Origin: Epithemia pelagica
Lineage: Eukaryota; Bacillariophyta; Bacillariophyceae; Surirellales; Surirellaceae
Direction: 5' to 3'
Length of the DNA stretch: 64,000 nt
Assembly: GCA_946965045.2 (NCBI GenBank)
Contig: OX337239.1
Span: forward strand, 2,046,001 to 2,110,000
The notes under the pieces are model-generated. The model worked only from the letters and a program-made list of their open reading frames with translations, ran no database searches and was not told the origin of the DNA. Below, one piece after another: positions 11,043 through 21,900 of this stretch. A program made the position numbers and the translations under genes. Position 1 is the stretch's first letter; the number at the start of each line of letters is the position of its first letter.

Positions 11043-13046
11043 TCAATGCTCAATCACTCGATACTGAAACGCATGCATCAACTCTGGATCCAAATGCTGA
11101 GCCGCATAAATTTTGTCCTTGAGTGTCAATCCTTGTTCTCGTCGAGTTTCATTCGCTGTCTTCACTAGAGCCTTGATGAAGGTCGTTCCACTTCCATGTT
11201 TCTTGGCACTGTCCGTCTTGTATCTGAACCGTTCCTTGTTGGGAACACCAAGGCATTCCGACATTTTTTCCATGATCGTCGGCGCATGCATCAACATGTC
11301 CTCAAAGCGGATAATCAAACGTGGATACTTTTGTTTGTTTTCCCAATAGGGGCGATACCAGTCATTCCACAGATCCACCAAGCTATCAAAGTACATAATA
11401 TCCTGCTTGTCAAAGGTCACCTGGACTTGAAAGGTGGACTCATCTGCCATTGCCGAGTCATCGTCCATGTTCTTATTATTGTTTGTCAATGGAATATCTG
11501 GTTTCTTCGCCGTTGCGAGGGTTGAAAGTCTTCGGCGTCGCGCAGCTCCTTCCACATCATCATCATTCTTCCCACCACTGCCTGTCATGGGTGGTTCGTT
11601 ATCAATCTCTGCTTCCAGGCTATTCTGAGTATTGTCTGTTAGGCCAGGTATGGAGATTGGTATGCCAAACAGGTGCTGGTAGTTGGTGCTACTTTCGTTG
11701 CTTGTACCGGCGTCGCTGTTGCCGCCGACTAGATTGGTACTGTTATCTTTGCTTCTATTTCTGTGACGATTGTGTAGCATGGTTTCATTGAAAGCCCACA
11801 TTTTCCACTTTTGCTTGTCTCGTTCCGAAACGACCAAATTGGGACAACGATTGGGACCACGTTTCCATTTCGCGGCGTATGACGCTTTGCACTAAAGCAA
11901 AAGAAACAACAACAACAAGAAAATCACGCACACAAGTACTTGGTAAGAAACCATCCACACGAATGTGTCAAGTTGATCTGTAGTACTTGACCGGAACAGA
12001 GCAGCTGCAATCTTTTCATGACTATCATTCAATAGCATAACCAGCATATGGCTACATATGTACAACAGAAACGACAGCATCAACACACAACCAAGTTCCA
12101 CCTCCATACAAAGACCACAAGTCGCAATTACCACATCACACAAAGCGCAACATCACCACAGCCGAAAGTTCAAGACACTTGGACAAGCCTCAAGTGTGTA
12201 TGAATCCTGCGCCAAACAAACACAAAGACGTGTACGTACCATACTTTGCATCCATTGATAGGGGTCACGGATCAGTATGATCGGCAAACAATTGGTTTGA
12301 TTCAATAGTGCACTCCGTCCAACGGCCGAGTGTTGCAATCGTTGATATTCCATCCGATGTTTGCCCCAGGGAACTTGGTAATAGGCCGACACCATGGAGG
12401 AGCGTTCTAAATTGTGTTGCATGGAAAAGGCCAAATTGTTGGTTCCCGTATTAAACATACCCGCTGGAGCCACGTACCGTTGCCGAAGGTCGGGTACCAA
12501 TTGACGATACACTTCGCAGGTGTCCATGCCGTAAATGACGGGGCCAGCATTGGATTCGTCCTCATTCGTTGGCCCATACAAGGCCTTCATGGAGGCTTCC
12601 AAGGCTGGCAACGATGCACGTTCTTGGGAATCCAGGGAAAGGAACACGTGTGCTTCCTTCATGACCTCTTTCAGAGAAGTTCTATTTATGTTTTCGATTT
12701 TTGCTCTTTCTTGACCAAAGCTAGCCGGTAGAGAAGAGACGATCATGGCATGTTTCAAGTCAGCCATGCTACTTTCCATTAAATTGGCCGGATGATGATG
12801 ATCTTCCCCAGTTGAACTTAGATGGGATGGCAGTTGGTAGGTAAAGGTTTGAAACAGACAAATGGCCAGTGCCGAAAGCAATATCCACGTCGTCCACGAA
12901 GAGAGGGGGGACCGTCGTTTTCGAACCAACCGTTCGGACAACGGTTTGATCCGTTTGTTGTGTCCTCCACCACGCGCCATGTGGTTGTTGTTGTTCATGC
13001 TACGTGTGGGTGTGCCAACGGACGACGACAACGATGAGTTCTTCAT
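11043..13046 (-). CDS. Type II membrane sulfotransferase-like protein, two exons
   Basis: Exon 1 is 13046-12240 and exon 2 is 11891-11043, with a 348-bp phase-0 intron (GTACGT donor, TTTAG acceptor). Splicing gives 551 aa and joins RDPYQWMQSM to CKASYAAKW, restoring a motif that the two unspliced frames break. A basic N-terminus is followed by a membrane anchor at about residues 52-70. The nucleotide-binding 5'-PSB loop is at about 194-206 (PAGMFNTGTNN), and the 3'-PB-type RDP motif is at 260-262. Near the C-terminus is the RFEDMLMHAPTIMEKM segment typical of PAPS-dependent sulfotransferases. The expected site is the Golgi lumen, sulfating glycans or proteins. The acceptor is unknown. A long low-complexity loop (about residues 300-390) interrupts the domain, as often in diatom members. 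Confidence 0.85.
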
Positions 13047-13064
13047 GGTCTTTGGGAAGAAAGA

Positions 13065-13092
13065 CTTTTGGTGGTGGTGGTGGTGGTGGTGA
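13065..13092. repeat. (TGG)n microsatellite
   Basis: A GGT/TGG trinucleotide run lies about 20 bp upstream of the sulfotransferase start codon, so it falls in its 5' untranslated region or core promoter. Confidence 0.8.
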
Positions 13093-13478
13093 CACTGAAT
13101 ACTGCTGCACAGTGGTGGTTCTTTCTTCTCTTTTGTTTGTTTCTTGTGTTATGGTTGCTTCTGTGATACCATTGCCAGTCTTGGTTTAGAGTGAGTCGGT
13201 GGCAAAAAAAATGACTGTTGGAAAGTTTGTGCCCAAACGATCCCACTGAGTTTGAGAAGAGAGAAAAAAGAAGTATGGGGAAAATGGAAGACACTGCTCT
13301 TTGGGACGAGCCAGCAATAGACTGGATATGGTGATTGTGGTTGCAACAACACAATGGATTCTATCTTCGTCACTTTCTGTCGTCGAAAGTAGAAGAGAGG
13401 AAATGTTTTGTGACTTGTGACTGTTTTGACCGTTAAGCGCACGGTCTCGTCCGTCCGTCCGTCAACCCTCAAGAAGTC

Positions 13479-14088
13479 TAAGGGCTGGGTAAGCCGATCC
13501 ATGTTCGGCTAAGTAGGCTCAGTACAAAAGCTACGTAGAGTACATAAAATCAGATAGTACACGTCACGCCGGAAATGGTCGGAATTTCAAAAAAAATGCA
13601 AAAACGCTCGACAATGATGGCGAGATCCGGTGACGCCGTATGCATTCACCCATGCATCGCATAAACATCCAACCACCGTAAGTCCTTTGCCTTTACCTTT
13701 GAAATTGTTGTCTAAAATTAAAGAAGGTTTGCCAAGTTGGCTGAAAAGGTACGCTCATTTTTCTGCAGTGATGAAATCGAACGACCGCCCTAACTCACTC
13801 ATTTTTCAATGCTGACTCGACCGAATTGAAAGCATAGTCACTCTAGTAGTAAATAATCTTCTTGTCAAAGCGGTCGAGGCAAGCTCTATTATTGAGGAAG
13901 TTATGGCCATGGGGGTGATGGCTTCCACCATTGTCGAGCGATGGCTTCCAATTTGCATTGTTTCTCGTGGCAGCAAGTTTTCAATTTGAGACCATCCGCC
14001 CCACTTGTTACACTGATGAAAATAGTACTACGTAGCTTAATGTACTGAGCCTACTTAGCCGAACATGGATCGGCTTACCCAGCCCTTA
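13479..14088. mobile_element. Tc1/mariner-type MITE, 606 bp
   Basis: A perfect 48-bp inverted repeat (including the flanking TA) joins 13479-13526 to 14041-14088. After a 2-bp mismatch the pairing continues through AGCTACGTAG, for about 58-60 bp in all. The element proper is 13481-14086, flanked by TA dinucleotides as expected for the TA target duplication of the Tc1/mariner superfamily. The interior has no transposase frame. Arm identity is almost complete, which suggests recent insertion or a conserved family. Confidence 0.88.
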
Positions 14089-15041
14089 CCAGCTAACCTT
14101 ACCGTACATCTTTAGGAATAGAAGCTTTGCATTGTTTAAGGTCGTGAATGGCATGAGCGCCATGGTGGTGGTCTCTCATCTCTCACATGAGACGGCGACC
14201 ATGTGTTTCCTGTTGTTTTGTGGATCTCACCTCTAGAAGTACCATTCATGATCTGCTGCTAGCAACACCAATGAAGCTACAAGAAATTGGTTCACCACCA
14301 TCTCATAAATATGTGTGTTAGGTACAGAGGTCGATTAAAACTGTGTAAGTTACTCCTAGGTAGATCGGTCGATCAATGAAGGATGTTTCCTGGCATGTAC
14401 ATTCGCGTGGGAACGGAGTGCCACAAAGCGACACACACGTCTCTATAGAGGACTGGAACAGGCCTCTTTTCCGAACATGCCCTTGAGCAGAAGAGTCAGG
14501 TGGATAAAAGGCAACGGATCTTCAATACTATGCTTCTTAGATAGGACATGGAGTTGGACAAGTGAAACAATAACATAGACTACCTACTCCTACATCTCTT
14601 TTCAAGCGATAGGTTATGAGCACATACTGGATACTCCATTCAGGGACCAATGGCGCGCCGTCGCTCGTCATTTTTCTCGTTGTTTTCGCGGTTTCTCGCA
14701 TCGCTGTCTCCTCGCCGTGGTCACACGCGCTTCCGTGTTGGTGCGAGTTCTCCATCCATCATCACCCTTGTGTATACAACATACAACAGACTCTCGAGTC
14801 TTGGTCCACTACAGGAAACAAGAGACCAGCAGAATCCCTTTCTCCCTGACTCTCTACTCTCGAGAGAAGTGCATTCGGTGAACAGCGATTCACGTTATAC
14901 TATTTCATTACCACGACTCTGCATCACAACATTACTCTCCGTCCAGGAAACTTGAGTCGACTCGGTTCTGACGGACTGTCTTGCGCAAGGTTTTGATCCA
15001 CCAAGAAGAACAGAAGAAAGAAGAGATTTTGAGTTTGAGCC
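14089..15041. other. Intergenic, promoter region of the importin gene
   Basis: There is no supported gene in about 950 bp. Small overlapping frames near 14537-14955 are not conserved-looking. A TACTCCTAG motif is at about 14351. The last 100 bp before 15042 are purine-rich (AAGAAGAACAGAAGAAAG), consistent with a 5' untranslated region. Confidence 0.45.
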
Positions 15042-18000
15042 ATGACAGAAATTGCGAGTTTGGTGTCCTTGTTGACGGCCTTGACCCAGCCGGACACGAA
15101 TACGATTCGACAGGCCGAAGCTGCCTTGAAACCCATTTTGAAGAATCCTGCCTGCATGAATCCGCTTTGGCAGATCATTGCCGATACGAACCAACCCATT
15201 GCCGTCCGCCATGTGGGTGCTATTATCTTACGAAAACGATTGGTGGCTCATTATTCCACTTCCTTTGATGATGCAACCAAGTTGCAATGGCAAAACAATG
15301 TCTTGAACGCCTTGGCTCATGAAGCGGAACGACCCGTTCGATCCGGCTTGGTGGGTGTGGCAGCGGCTTTGGCCCAAGTCGAACAAGCCGCCTCGCCGCC
15401 CTTTTTGCAGTTCCTAACGGCGGCTGCGAATGAAACGCAAAATCCGGCCGCTCGAGAATTGTGCTTTTTGCTCTTGTTGGAAATGACCGATACGGTCGGA
15501 TTGCATTGGAAGGAACACATTCCTAGCTTGTTGCAATTGTTTACCCATGTCCTCAACAACCCCAACGAATCTACGGCTGTTCACAAGGCTGCCGTCCAGG
15601 CCATTGGACAACTCATGGCCTTTTGGGCCGATGAACCAGAAATCGAGTCCATGGCTCCACTCTTGCCCATGCTCTTGCAAGTTGCCGGACGATCCGTGTC
15701 GGGGGCCAACAATGCCACCATTGACGATGACTTCTTGTCCACCGTTTTGGATGTCTTGTACGAATTGGCCTACAGCCCAGCTCCCTGCTTGCTGCAGTAC
15801 ATGCCCATTACGGTCGAGTTCTCCCTCCAATGTTTGGTGACACAACAATTGGAGTTACGGGTCCGTGATGCAGCGGCCCTCGTCATTGCCACGACGGCCG
15901 AAGCCAAGCCCAAGCCGTTTGGTCGTCACGAAGCCTTGTTGGGCGCGGTGCTGGATGCTCTCTTTCAGTTGGTACAAAACTCGAATGATTCCGCAGCCGG
16001 TGCTCTCTTTGAATCCAATCCGGCCTGGAAGGCCGATCTGGACGATGCCAACAATGAAGACCTGGACGATGGAGAAGGTGGCTTGGATAGTCCCACCGAA
16101 ACGAGTATGGCACAGGGGACTCTGGATATGATTGCGTGTGAAGTACCGAAAAAGTTTGTGTGGCCAGCTTGTTTGAAACGCTGTTTGGAACGTTTGGCGA
16201 GTTCCGATGGGAGTGCTCGAAAGGCTGGCATTGCATGTTTGGGTGTCATTGCCGAAGGTTGTACGGAACCCTTAACGGCTGCCTTGCCCGATGTCATGCC
16301 CCGCGTCTTTGCGGCGGCACAAGATCCCGAACCTCAAGTACGAGAATGTGCCTGCTTTTGTTTGGGACAAATTTCCGAACATTGTCAACCCGACATTTTG
16401 CATTACAGTCCGCAAATTTTGCCCATTGTCTTTGGCCTGCTCGACGACAACAATGTGGCTGTCCAAGCCACCTCCTGTTATGTGTTGGAAATGTTTTGCG
16501 AACGGCTCGAACCGGAAGCGGTACGACCGGTCTTGGATTCTTTGGTACGAAAATTGGCCCACATGTTGGAAGTCACCAATAAACGAAGCGTACAAGAAAT
16601 GGCCGTGGCTGCCTTGGCCGCAACGGCGGTCGCGGCCGAAGAGGAATTTACTCCCTACGTCCAAGGTGTGGCCAGTCTCATGGAAAAGCTGATTCAATTG
16701 CAAGATCCCAATTTGTATTCCTTGCGAGGCCGAGCCTTGGAATGTATGGGTCACATGGCCATTGCGGTAGGACGAGATACCTTTCGTCCCTACTTTGAAG
16801 CGACCATGCGATCGGCACTCGAAGGTTTGACATTGAACCCGGACACGTCGACGGATTTGCAAGAGTTTGCCTATGCCGTCTTTGCCAATTTGGCCAAGGT
16901 AATGAAAGATGAATTTGTCCCCGCCCTTCCCGAATTAGTACCGCATTTGCTCAAGGTGATTGAAATGGATGAAGGACAAATTGAACAAGCGGATCCGGAA
17001 GAAGGCAAGGATGGTGGTTTGGCGATTGGTTTGGATGATTCCGATGATGAAGGGGATGAAAATGATGGCCAGTATGTGCTTCATGTACGAACGGCCTTGT
17101 TGGAAGTCAAGAAGGGCGCGATTACGGCCTTGGGAGAAATGGCGGCCCATACCGGTACCAACTTTTGTCCCCATTTGGAACAATGCATGCAAGTCTTACA
17201 AAAGGCGGCCAACAATTGGCATCCTCTCATCAAAACTGAGGCGGCCGACGCCTTGACGTCCATGATTATGCCCTCGATTGCCGCCTATCATAATGGTGAT
17301 TTGCAATGGACCAAGGCCGATGCGGTGGGTGCCTCCGCGGCCAGTCCCTTGTCGCCACACACGGCCGCCTTGGCGCAGGCCGTCTTGACGGAAGAATTAG
17401 CCCTCATGAAGGACGAAGAAAAGTCCACAGTAGGAAAAGCCTGTGAAGCGGTGCAGACTGTCATTGAATTGTGCGGACCACATTCCTTGTCACCCGTATT
17501 GAATGATGCCCTGAGCAATACGTTTGATTTGTTGTCGAGGAGTGCTCCTTGCCAAATCGCGGATGAGATGTATGGCGAGGGTCCGGTAGGCGACGATGAC
17601 GACGAAGACCACGATGCCTTCATGCAGGCAGCCTGTGATTTGGTGGGTGCCTATTGTCGTGTCATGGGATCGCACTTTGCCCAGTATGTGCCGCAGTTTT
17701 TGCCTTGCATTTGTGAGTTTGCCAAACCCAGTCGACCGGCGAGCGACAGGTCCATGGCGGTGGGCTGTTTGAGCGAAATTGCTCAAGAAATAAATAGTCC
17801 AACTACCTTGGCCGACCATTGGCAAACGGTCTTCTTACCAGCAATTCTTAATGGATTGAAAGACGAAGACTTTAATGTGAGGAGAAATTCGGCCTTTTGC
17901 GCTGGTCTGTGTTGTGAAAATCTGGCCAAGGCGAAACAACAGCAAACACAACCGCCGCTATCGGTAGATGTGGTCAATGACTATCCAACCATTTTGCAGC

Positions 18001-18359
18001 TTTTGGGACAAAACTTTGGTTTGGAAGATCCGAGTGGCGGAGCCAATGATGGCTTTTTGGCCTGTGTCGACAACTCCGCCGCGGCCGTGGCCCGCATGAT
18101 TATGGCGTCTCCCGAACACGTTCCCCTGGAACAGGTGTTTCCCGTCTTTTTGCGAGCATTACCCCTCAATGTAGACATGACGGAAAATACGACCGTCTAC
18201 CAATGCTTGACGGGTTTGTTGCAAATGAATCATCCACAAGCTTTGGCCCAACGCGAGGAAATTCGACGAATATTGACGGAAGCCACACATGAATCGAGTA
18301 AGGTAGATGCGGAAACAAAGGGAATGCTGCTTCAAGCATTGCAAGGATTGCAGCAATAA
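15042..18359 (+). CDS. IPO4: Importin-4/Kap123-type nuclear import receptor
   Basis: This intronless 1105-aa karyopherin-beta is made of HEAT repeats. The N-terminus has the importin-beta N-terminal pattern (QAEAALKPIL, then AVRHVGAIILRKRL at about residues 55-68), which binds RanGTP in the family. The middle closely follows importin-4: a pass of helices around residues 365-560 with RKAGIACLGVIAEG and VRECACFCLGQISEHCQPDI, and an acidic segment at about 640-685 (DDSDDEGDEND) that interrupts the HEAT array as in importin-4. The usual length is about 1080-1115 aa. It carries ribosomal proteins and histones H3/H4 into the nucleus in yeast and animals; here that is inferred. Importin-5/Kap121 is the main alternative, but the position of the acidic insert favours importin-4/Kap123. 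The ATG at 15042 starts directly before the first HEAT helix. Confidence 0.9.
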   Translation: MTEIASLVSLLTALTQPDTNTIRQAEAALKPILKNPACMNPLWQIIADTNQPIAVRHVGAIILRKRLVAHYSTSFDDATKLQWQNNVLNALAHEAERPVRSGLVGVAAALAQVEQAASPPFLQFLTAAANETQNPAARELCFLLLLEMTDTVGLHWKEHIPSLLQLFTHVLNNPNESTAVHKAAVQAIGQLMAFWADEPEIESMAPLLPMLLQVAGRSVSGANNATIDDDFLSTVLDVLYELAYSPAPCLLQYMPITVEFSLQCLVTQQLELRVRDAAALVIATTAEAKPKPFGRHEALLGAVLDALFQLVQNSNDSAAGALFESNPAWKADLDDANNEDLDDGEGGLDSPTETSMAQGTLDMIACEVPKKFVWPACLKRCLERLASSDGSARKAGIACLGVIAEGCTEPLTAALPDVMPRVFAAAQDPEPQVRECACFCLGQISEHCQPDILHYSPQILPIVFGLLDDNNVAVQATSCYVLEMFCERLEPEAVRPVLDSLVRKLAHMLEVTNKRSVQEMAVAALAATAVAAEEEFTPYVQGVASLMEKLIQLQDPNLYSLRGRALECMGHMAIAVGRDTFRPYFEATMRSALEGLTLNPDTSTDLQEFAYAVFANLAKVMKDEFVPALPELVPHLLKVIEMDEGQIEQADPEEGKDGGLAIGLDDSDDEGDENDGQYVLHVRTALLEVKKGAITALGEMAAHTGTNFCPHLEQCMQVLQKAANNWHPLIKTEAADALTSMIMPSIAAYHNGDLQWTKADAVGASAASPLSPHTAALAQAVLTEELALMKDEEKSTVGKACEAVQTVIELCGPHSLSPVLNDALSNTFDLLSRSAPCQIADEMYGEGPVGDDDDEDHDAFMQAACDLVGAYCRVMGSHFAQYVPQFLPCICEFAKPSRPASDRSMAVGCLSEIAQEINSPTTLADHWQTVFLPAILNGLKDEDFNVRRNSAFCAGLCCENLAKAKQQQTQPPLSVDVVNDYPTILQLLGQNFGLEDPSGGANDGFLACVDNSAAAVARMIMASPEHVPLEQVFPVFLRALPLNVDMTENTTVYQCLTGLLQMNHPQALAQREEIRRILTEATHESSKVDAETKGMLLQALQGLQQ

Positions 18360-18566
18360 TGATAAAACATTTGTACTAATTCTTTGTGAAAAGACATTAG
18401 TTCAGAGTATTCAAGAGGTAGCTACTCAGTGTCAGGCCTACTACCGTGGTGCTAGGACGGTTGTCCGTTGTCTATACAACAGTTGCAACCTGAATATGGT
18501 CTGACTTGAAAGTGGCAGCATTGTTTGAGTTGTGTCCATAAAACTGAAAATATTTCAGCAGGTTCG

Positions 18567-20579
18567 TCATTGGCTTTGTGTAGGAGTGGAAAATGTTGGC
18601 AATACGATACCGTGACAGGCAGCTTGGGCAAGTTGTTTGCGCAAAGGAGGAACATTTTGAATAAAGTTTATTCCCATACTCTTCACGTGTTGCAACGGCG
18701 TATTGTGTTGCTGGAACATTTGGTGCAACACATGAATGCCGCTCAGAGTTGCCGATACGGACATTTTACGATTGGTGTCGTATTCTTGCAAAAAAAGAGA
18801 AATATCCATACCTGCTTGATACGACTTGTTAATGACTCGAAGCAATTCCGAGGCATCTTGCAAGCCCAAGTTCAGACCTTGACCAGCCATGGGATGAACC
18901 GAATGGGCAGCATCTCCCACCAATGCCAACCGTGGTGCAATGTAGGAAGACACTTGCGCACAAGAGAGGGGAAAGGCAAAGCGAGGTGAAACAATTGATT
19001 CAATGACAGGAGGAGCCATGTAACTTCCCCCTTGCTCTTGAGCCAACATGGATGGCCCATAATGGGCCAATGATTCATACAACTTTTCCGCACCGTACAT
19101 GAGATTCACCAGTGGCTGGGGAGCTGTCTGTTTCATCGATGATGGTATCAAAGAAGAGAGGAGTTCAGGACCTTGCTGGAAAAGCTCATTGATGTGGTTC
19201 ACCAATTCATCAAGGGACTGGGGTTCCTGTGCGGCAATAGGACGAGGATCTTTCCATTGTTGAGCCAGTTCCGGGGTGGTACTCCACACCACAATCGCAT
19301 GCTCAGGGGAAAATGTAGGTAGAAGGGCAATGGGACCATGCTGTTGCGGAAGGAATCGTTGAAAGGTACGTTGTTGGTGCGAGGATGCCAGTTCCACGGT
19401 AAATGTCAAGGCCTGTTGATTGTATTCCAGAAGGGATCGTGGGATGCCGGTCAATTTCCGAATCATCGATTGAGCTCCATCGGCTCCAATCAAAAGTTGT
19501 GTTCGTATCTTTGCTGGTTCTACCAAGCTTGTTGGTTCTTGGTTTGGAGACGACGGTTTTAGATGAACCTTTACGACTCCCTCTGTTGATTGCGAGGGCA
19601 TTTGAAGATCTGCGACAGAACAGTTCGTCCACACACTACAACCATTTGGAACTTCCTCGACAGGATTCCCTGACACTTGCGTGTCTGATCCATTACCACT
19701 GATATGTCTCCATAAATGATGCACAACCACTTCATCTTCAACAATTGCACCTAAATGATCCGATGCAATATCCTTGTTGGCCTGAAAGAGCAGGGATGCC
19801 GGGTGACCCGCTTCCCACACTTGCATACTACTGTAGTATCCCAGTCGATCCAAAGGTATTTCTGGATTCGTCAACTTTTCATCATCACTAGCGCTGCTAT
19901 CATTGGTTCCGTTCGGATCACTGTTGATAAGGCCCAACCACTCCAAAGACTGGGGAGAAAGGGCGTATGAACGGGGATTGGGTATCTCTGGGAATGGTCT
20001 GTCATCGGATCCTAAAGAGGGACCGGACCTGGCCTCCACAAGACCAATTCGCAGGTAGGGAGTCTGCAGTAACAATTGACGAGCCAAACTACACCCCACT
20101 ACGCCTCCTCCTACGATCAAGACATCCAAATCCGTATAGATCTCGCTGTCAGTGGATTTCACAATGCCACGGTCGTGTTGTGAAGCTGTTCCACTACCTA
20201 CAGCCATGGAGGAACTATAGGATCGGCGTTGTCCAATCAGTGTCCATCCATTCTTGGTCCTTTTCTTCTTAACAGGACGCTGGCCATGAATGCCAATGGT
20301 ATATATGCTTTCATCTCTGACGACATCGTATGAAGAAGAAAAGGGATGCAACGCACTATATTGTCGTATACCCGTGCTCAGGAAACGAACGGGTGGATCG
20401 CATATGATCCGATCCCGCTTTGCTTCAATGGATCGTCGTTTTGAAGGTACACGGCAGTGCCTGGGGACCACCGTACTCTGGGAATCCAACAACGAGGAAC
20501 CAGCAGCAGTCGAGCAGCAACCTCGGAGGCTCCGCGTGGCCAACCTTCTCAAGAGAAAAGGGGATCGTTCAACAGCCAT
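18567..20579 (-). CDS. COQ6: Ubiquinone biosynthesis FAD monooxygenase COQ6
   Basis: COQ6 is a mitochondrial matrix flavoprotein that hydroxylates the C5 position of the ubiquinone ring precursor. The 670-aa product has an arginine/serine-rich N-terminal extension of about 150 residues that fits a mitochondrial presequence. The FAD-binding Rossmann motif follows (DVLIVGGGVVGCSLARQLL, about residues 150-168), then the LIGADGAQSMIRKLTGI motif (DG fingerprint) and the ALVGDAAHSVHPMAGQGLNLG second FAD motif near residue 570. That order is diagnostic of the UbiH/UbiF/COQ6 family. The extension is longer than in yeast or human COQ6 (about 470-480 aa), so translation might start at an internal ATG (the MAVGSG region, about residue 123). 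It is convergent with the importin gene at about 200 bp spacing. Confidence 0.92.
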   Translation of the reverse strand: MAVERSPFLLRRLATRSLRGCCSTAAGSSLLDSQSTVVPRHCRVPSKRRSIEAKRDRIICDPPVRFLSTGIRQYSALHPFSSSYDVVRDESIYTIGIHGQRPVKKKRTKNGWTLIGQRRSYSSSMAVGSGTASQHDRGIVKSTDSEIYTDLDVLIVGGGVVGCSLARQLLLQTPYLRIGLVEARSGPSLGSDDRPFPEIPNPRSYALSPQSLEWLGLINSDPNGTNDSSASDDEKLTNPEIPLDRLGYYSSMQVWEAGHPASLLFQANKDIASDHLGAIVEDEVVVHHLWRHISGNGSDTQVSGNPVEEVPNGCSVWTNCSVADLQMPSQSTEGVVKVHLKPSSPNQEPTSLVEPAKIRTQLLIGADGAQSMIRKLTGIPRSLLEYNQQALTFTVELASSHQQRTFQRFLPQQHGPIALLPTFSPEHAIVVWSTTPELAQQWKDPRPIAAQEPQSLDELVNHINELFQQGPELLSSLIPSSMKQTAPQPLVNLMYGAEKLYESLAHYGPSMLAQEQGGSYMAPPVIESIVSPRFAFPLSCAQVSSYIAPRLALVGDAAHSVHPMAGQGLNLGLQDASELLRVINKSYQAGMDISLFLQEYDTNRKMSVSATLSGIHVLHQMFQQHNTPLQHVKSMGINFIQNVPPLRKQLAQAACHGIVLPTFSTPTQSQ

Positions 20580-21900
20580 GTTAGAGGATGATATACGAAG
20601 GCAATTGTGCTGTCAAAGCGCAAGTGCAAATGCCACCGGGGAAGTCCTCATTCTTGGTTGACGACGGAGGGCAACACATCTTGACGGGGCAACGTCCATC
20701 CGTCGTCCGTTGATATTAGTACTTCTCCTTACCGTAGCTATCCCGGTAGAGAAGTAGGTGCTCCTCTAGCTCTCTAGAGAGAGTAGGAGTCATCCTAATC
20801 CAACCGGAATGGCAAATGGCAATGCGGCAAAGCAGGATTCTTGAAGGACTCCAATGGATGAGGATATTCTTGAACTTGTTCCCCAGCGCGTTCAATCCTA
20901 CCTAGATATCGGAACGTTCGACGAGAACATGCGGATTTGATCGACGGTTTATCCGTGATGGAAATTATGGAAACCGTGTGGATCGACGTACTTGCTACGT
21001 ACGACGAGATTGGGAAAATGCCGAATCGGCTGTTGGAGTCCATGTAAAAAGATATGTCGAGGACCAGCATTGCTATCGAAACCTCCAACCTCCAACTCGA
21101 ACCTTTTCCCGTCATGACACGTACTCCTAGAGAGTTTGAGGTTGGAGGTTGGAGTAGCAATAGATGGAGGACGAGTCGTCATGCCAATGACAACATAGCG
21201 AATCCACAACGACGTGGTGGATGGTGGAAGCAACTTGGATCTTTAAGAGAAGGACTCTGATTGGGTCAGGGTAGGCATGGGAGATTGGAGTATCGGCCAT
21301 TCCCATGGTAAACTTTTGGCCTCATTCCCGTGTGCCCACAAATTCGTTTTTCAGTCACATGTCATGTGGCTTGTGGCACGCACGTGCCATGTTGGCAACT
21401 ACGCAACAGCGAGCGTCTACTTATTGTACTTCGAGCCGGGCGAGAAATTGATTTCCGTTCAACGACTCACAATCTGTTGCGACCAAACGAGTCTTGACTT
21501 TCCAATTTCCAATCCATGGGACAGCAGAACGGGACGAGAAACGCAGCAAGTTTCAAGAGTCAAGTTTCAATTCTTCTAGTCGTAGTTCTAGGGTTACCGG
21601 TCCTTCAGACATGTAAGAATCGTGGCTTTCTTCATCGATCCAATGCCACCGTTGTTACCAACCATGAGAAACGAGTCTACGTGAGATGTTGATTAGGCAG
21701 TGAATTCAGGTCAAAGCGACCCATCCTGTGGAGATAGTATGGAATACGAGCCCTACGTTACAACCCTATGTAAATATGGTAGTGCAATAATGTTGAGAGG
21801 CCAATTCATAGGGGTATAAGGCGTATGAATAGCTTATGGGATATGAACATAGGTTGCTTAGGTGTACCTTGAAAGTCTTCTCATTGAGCGGCGTCCGGCG
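20580..21900. other. Intergenic, 1.3 kb, with a foldback
   Basis: No gene is supported. An imperfect inverted repeat at about 21071-21165 pairs a CCTCCAACCTCCAA block with its complement TTGGAGGTTGGAGG and could form a hairpin. A TACTCCTAG motif (21121) lies in its loop. The right part may contain a short terminal exon of the cyclin gene, which has a GTGAGT donor near its annotated end. Confidence 0.45.
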
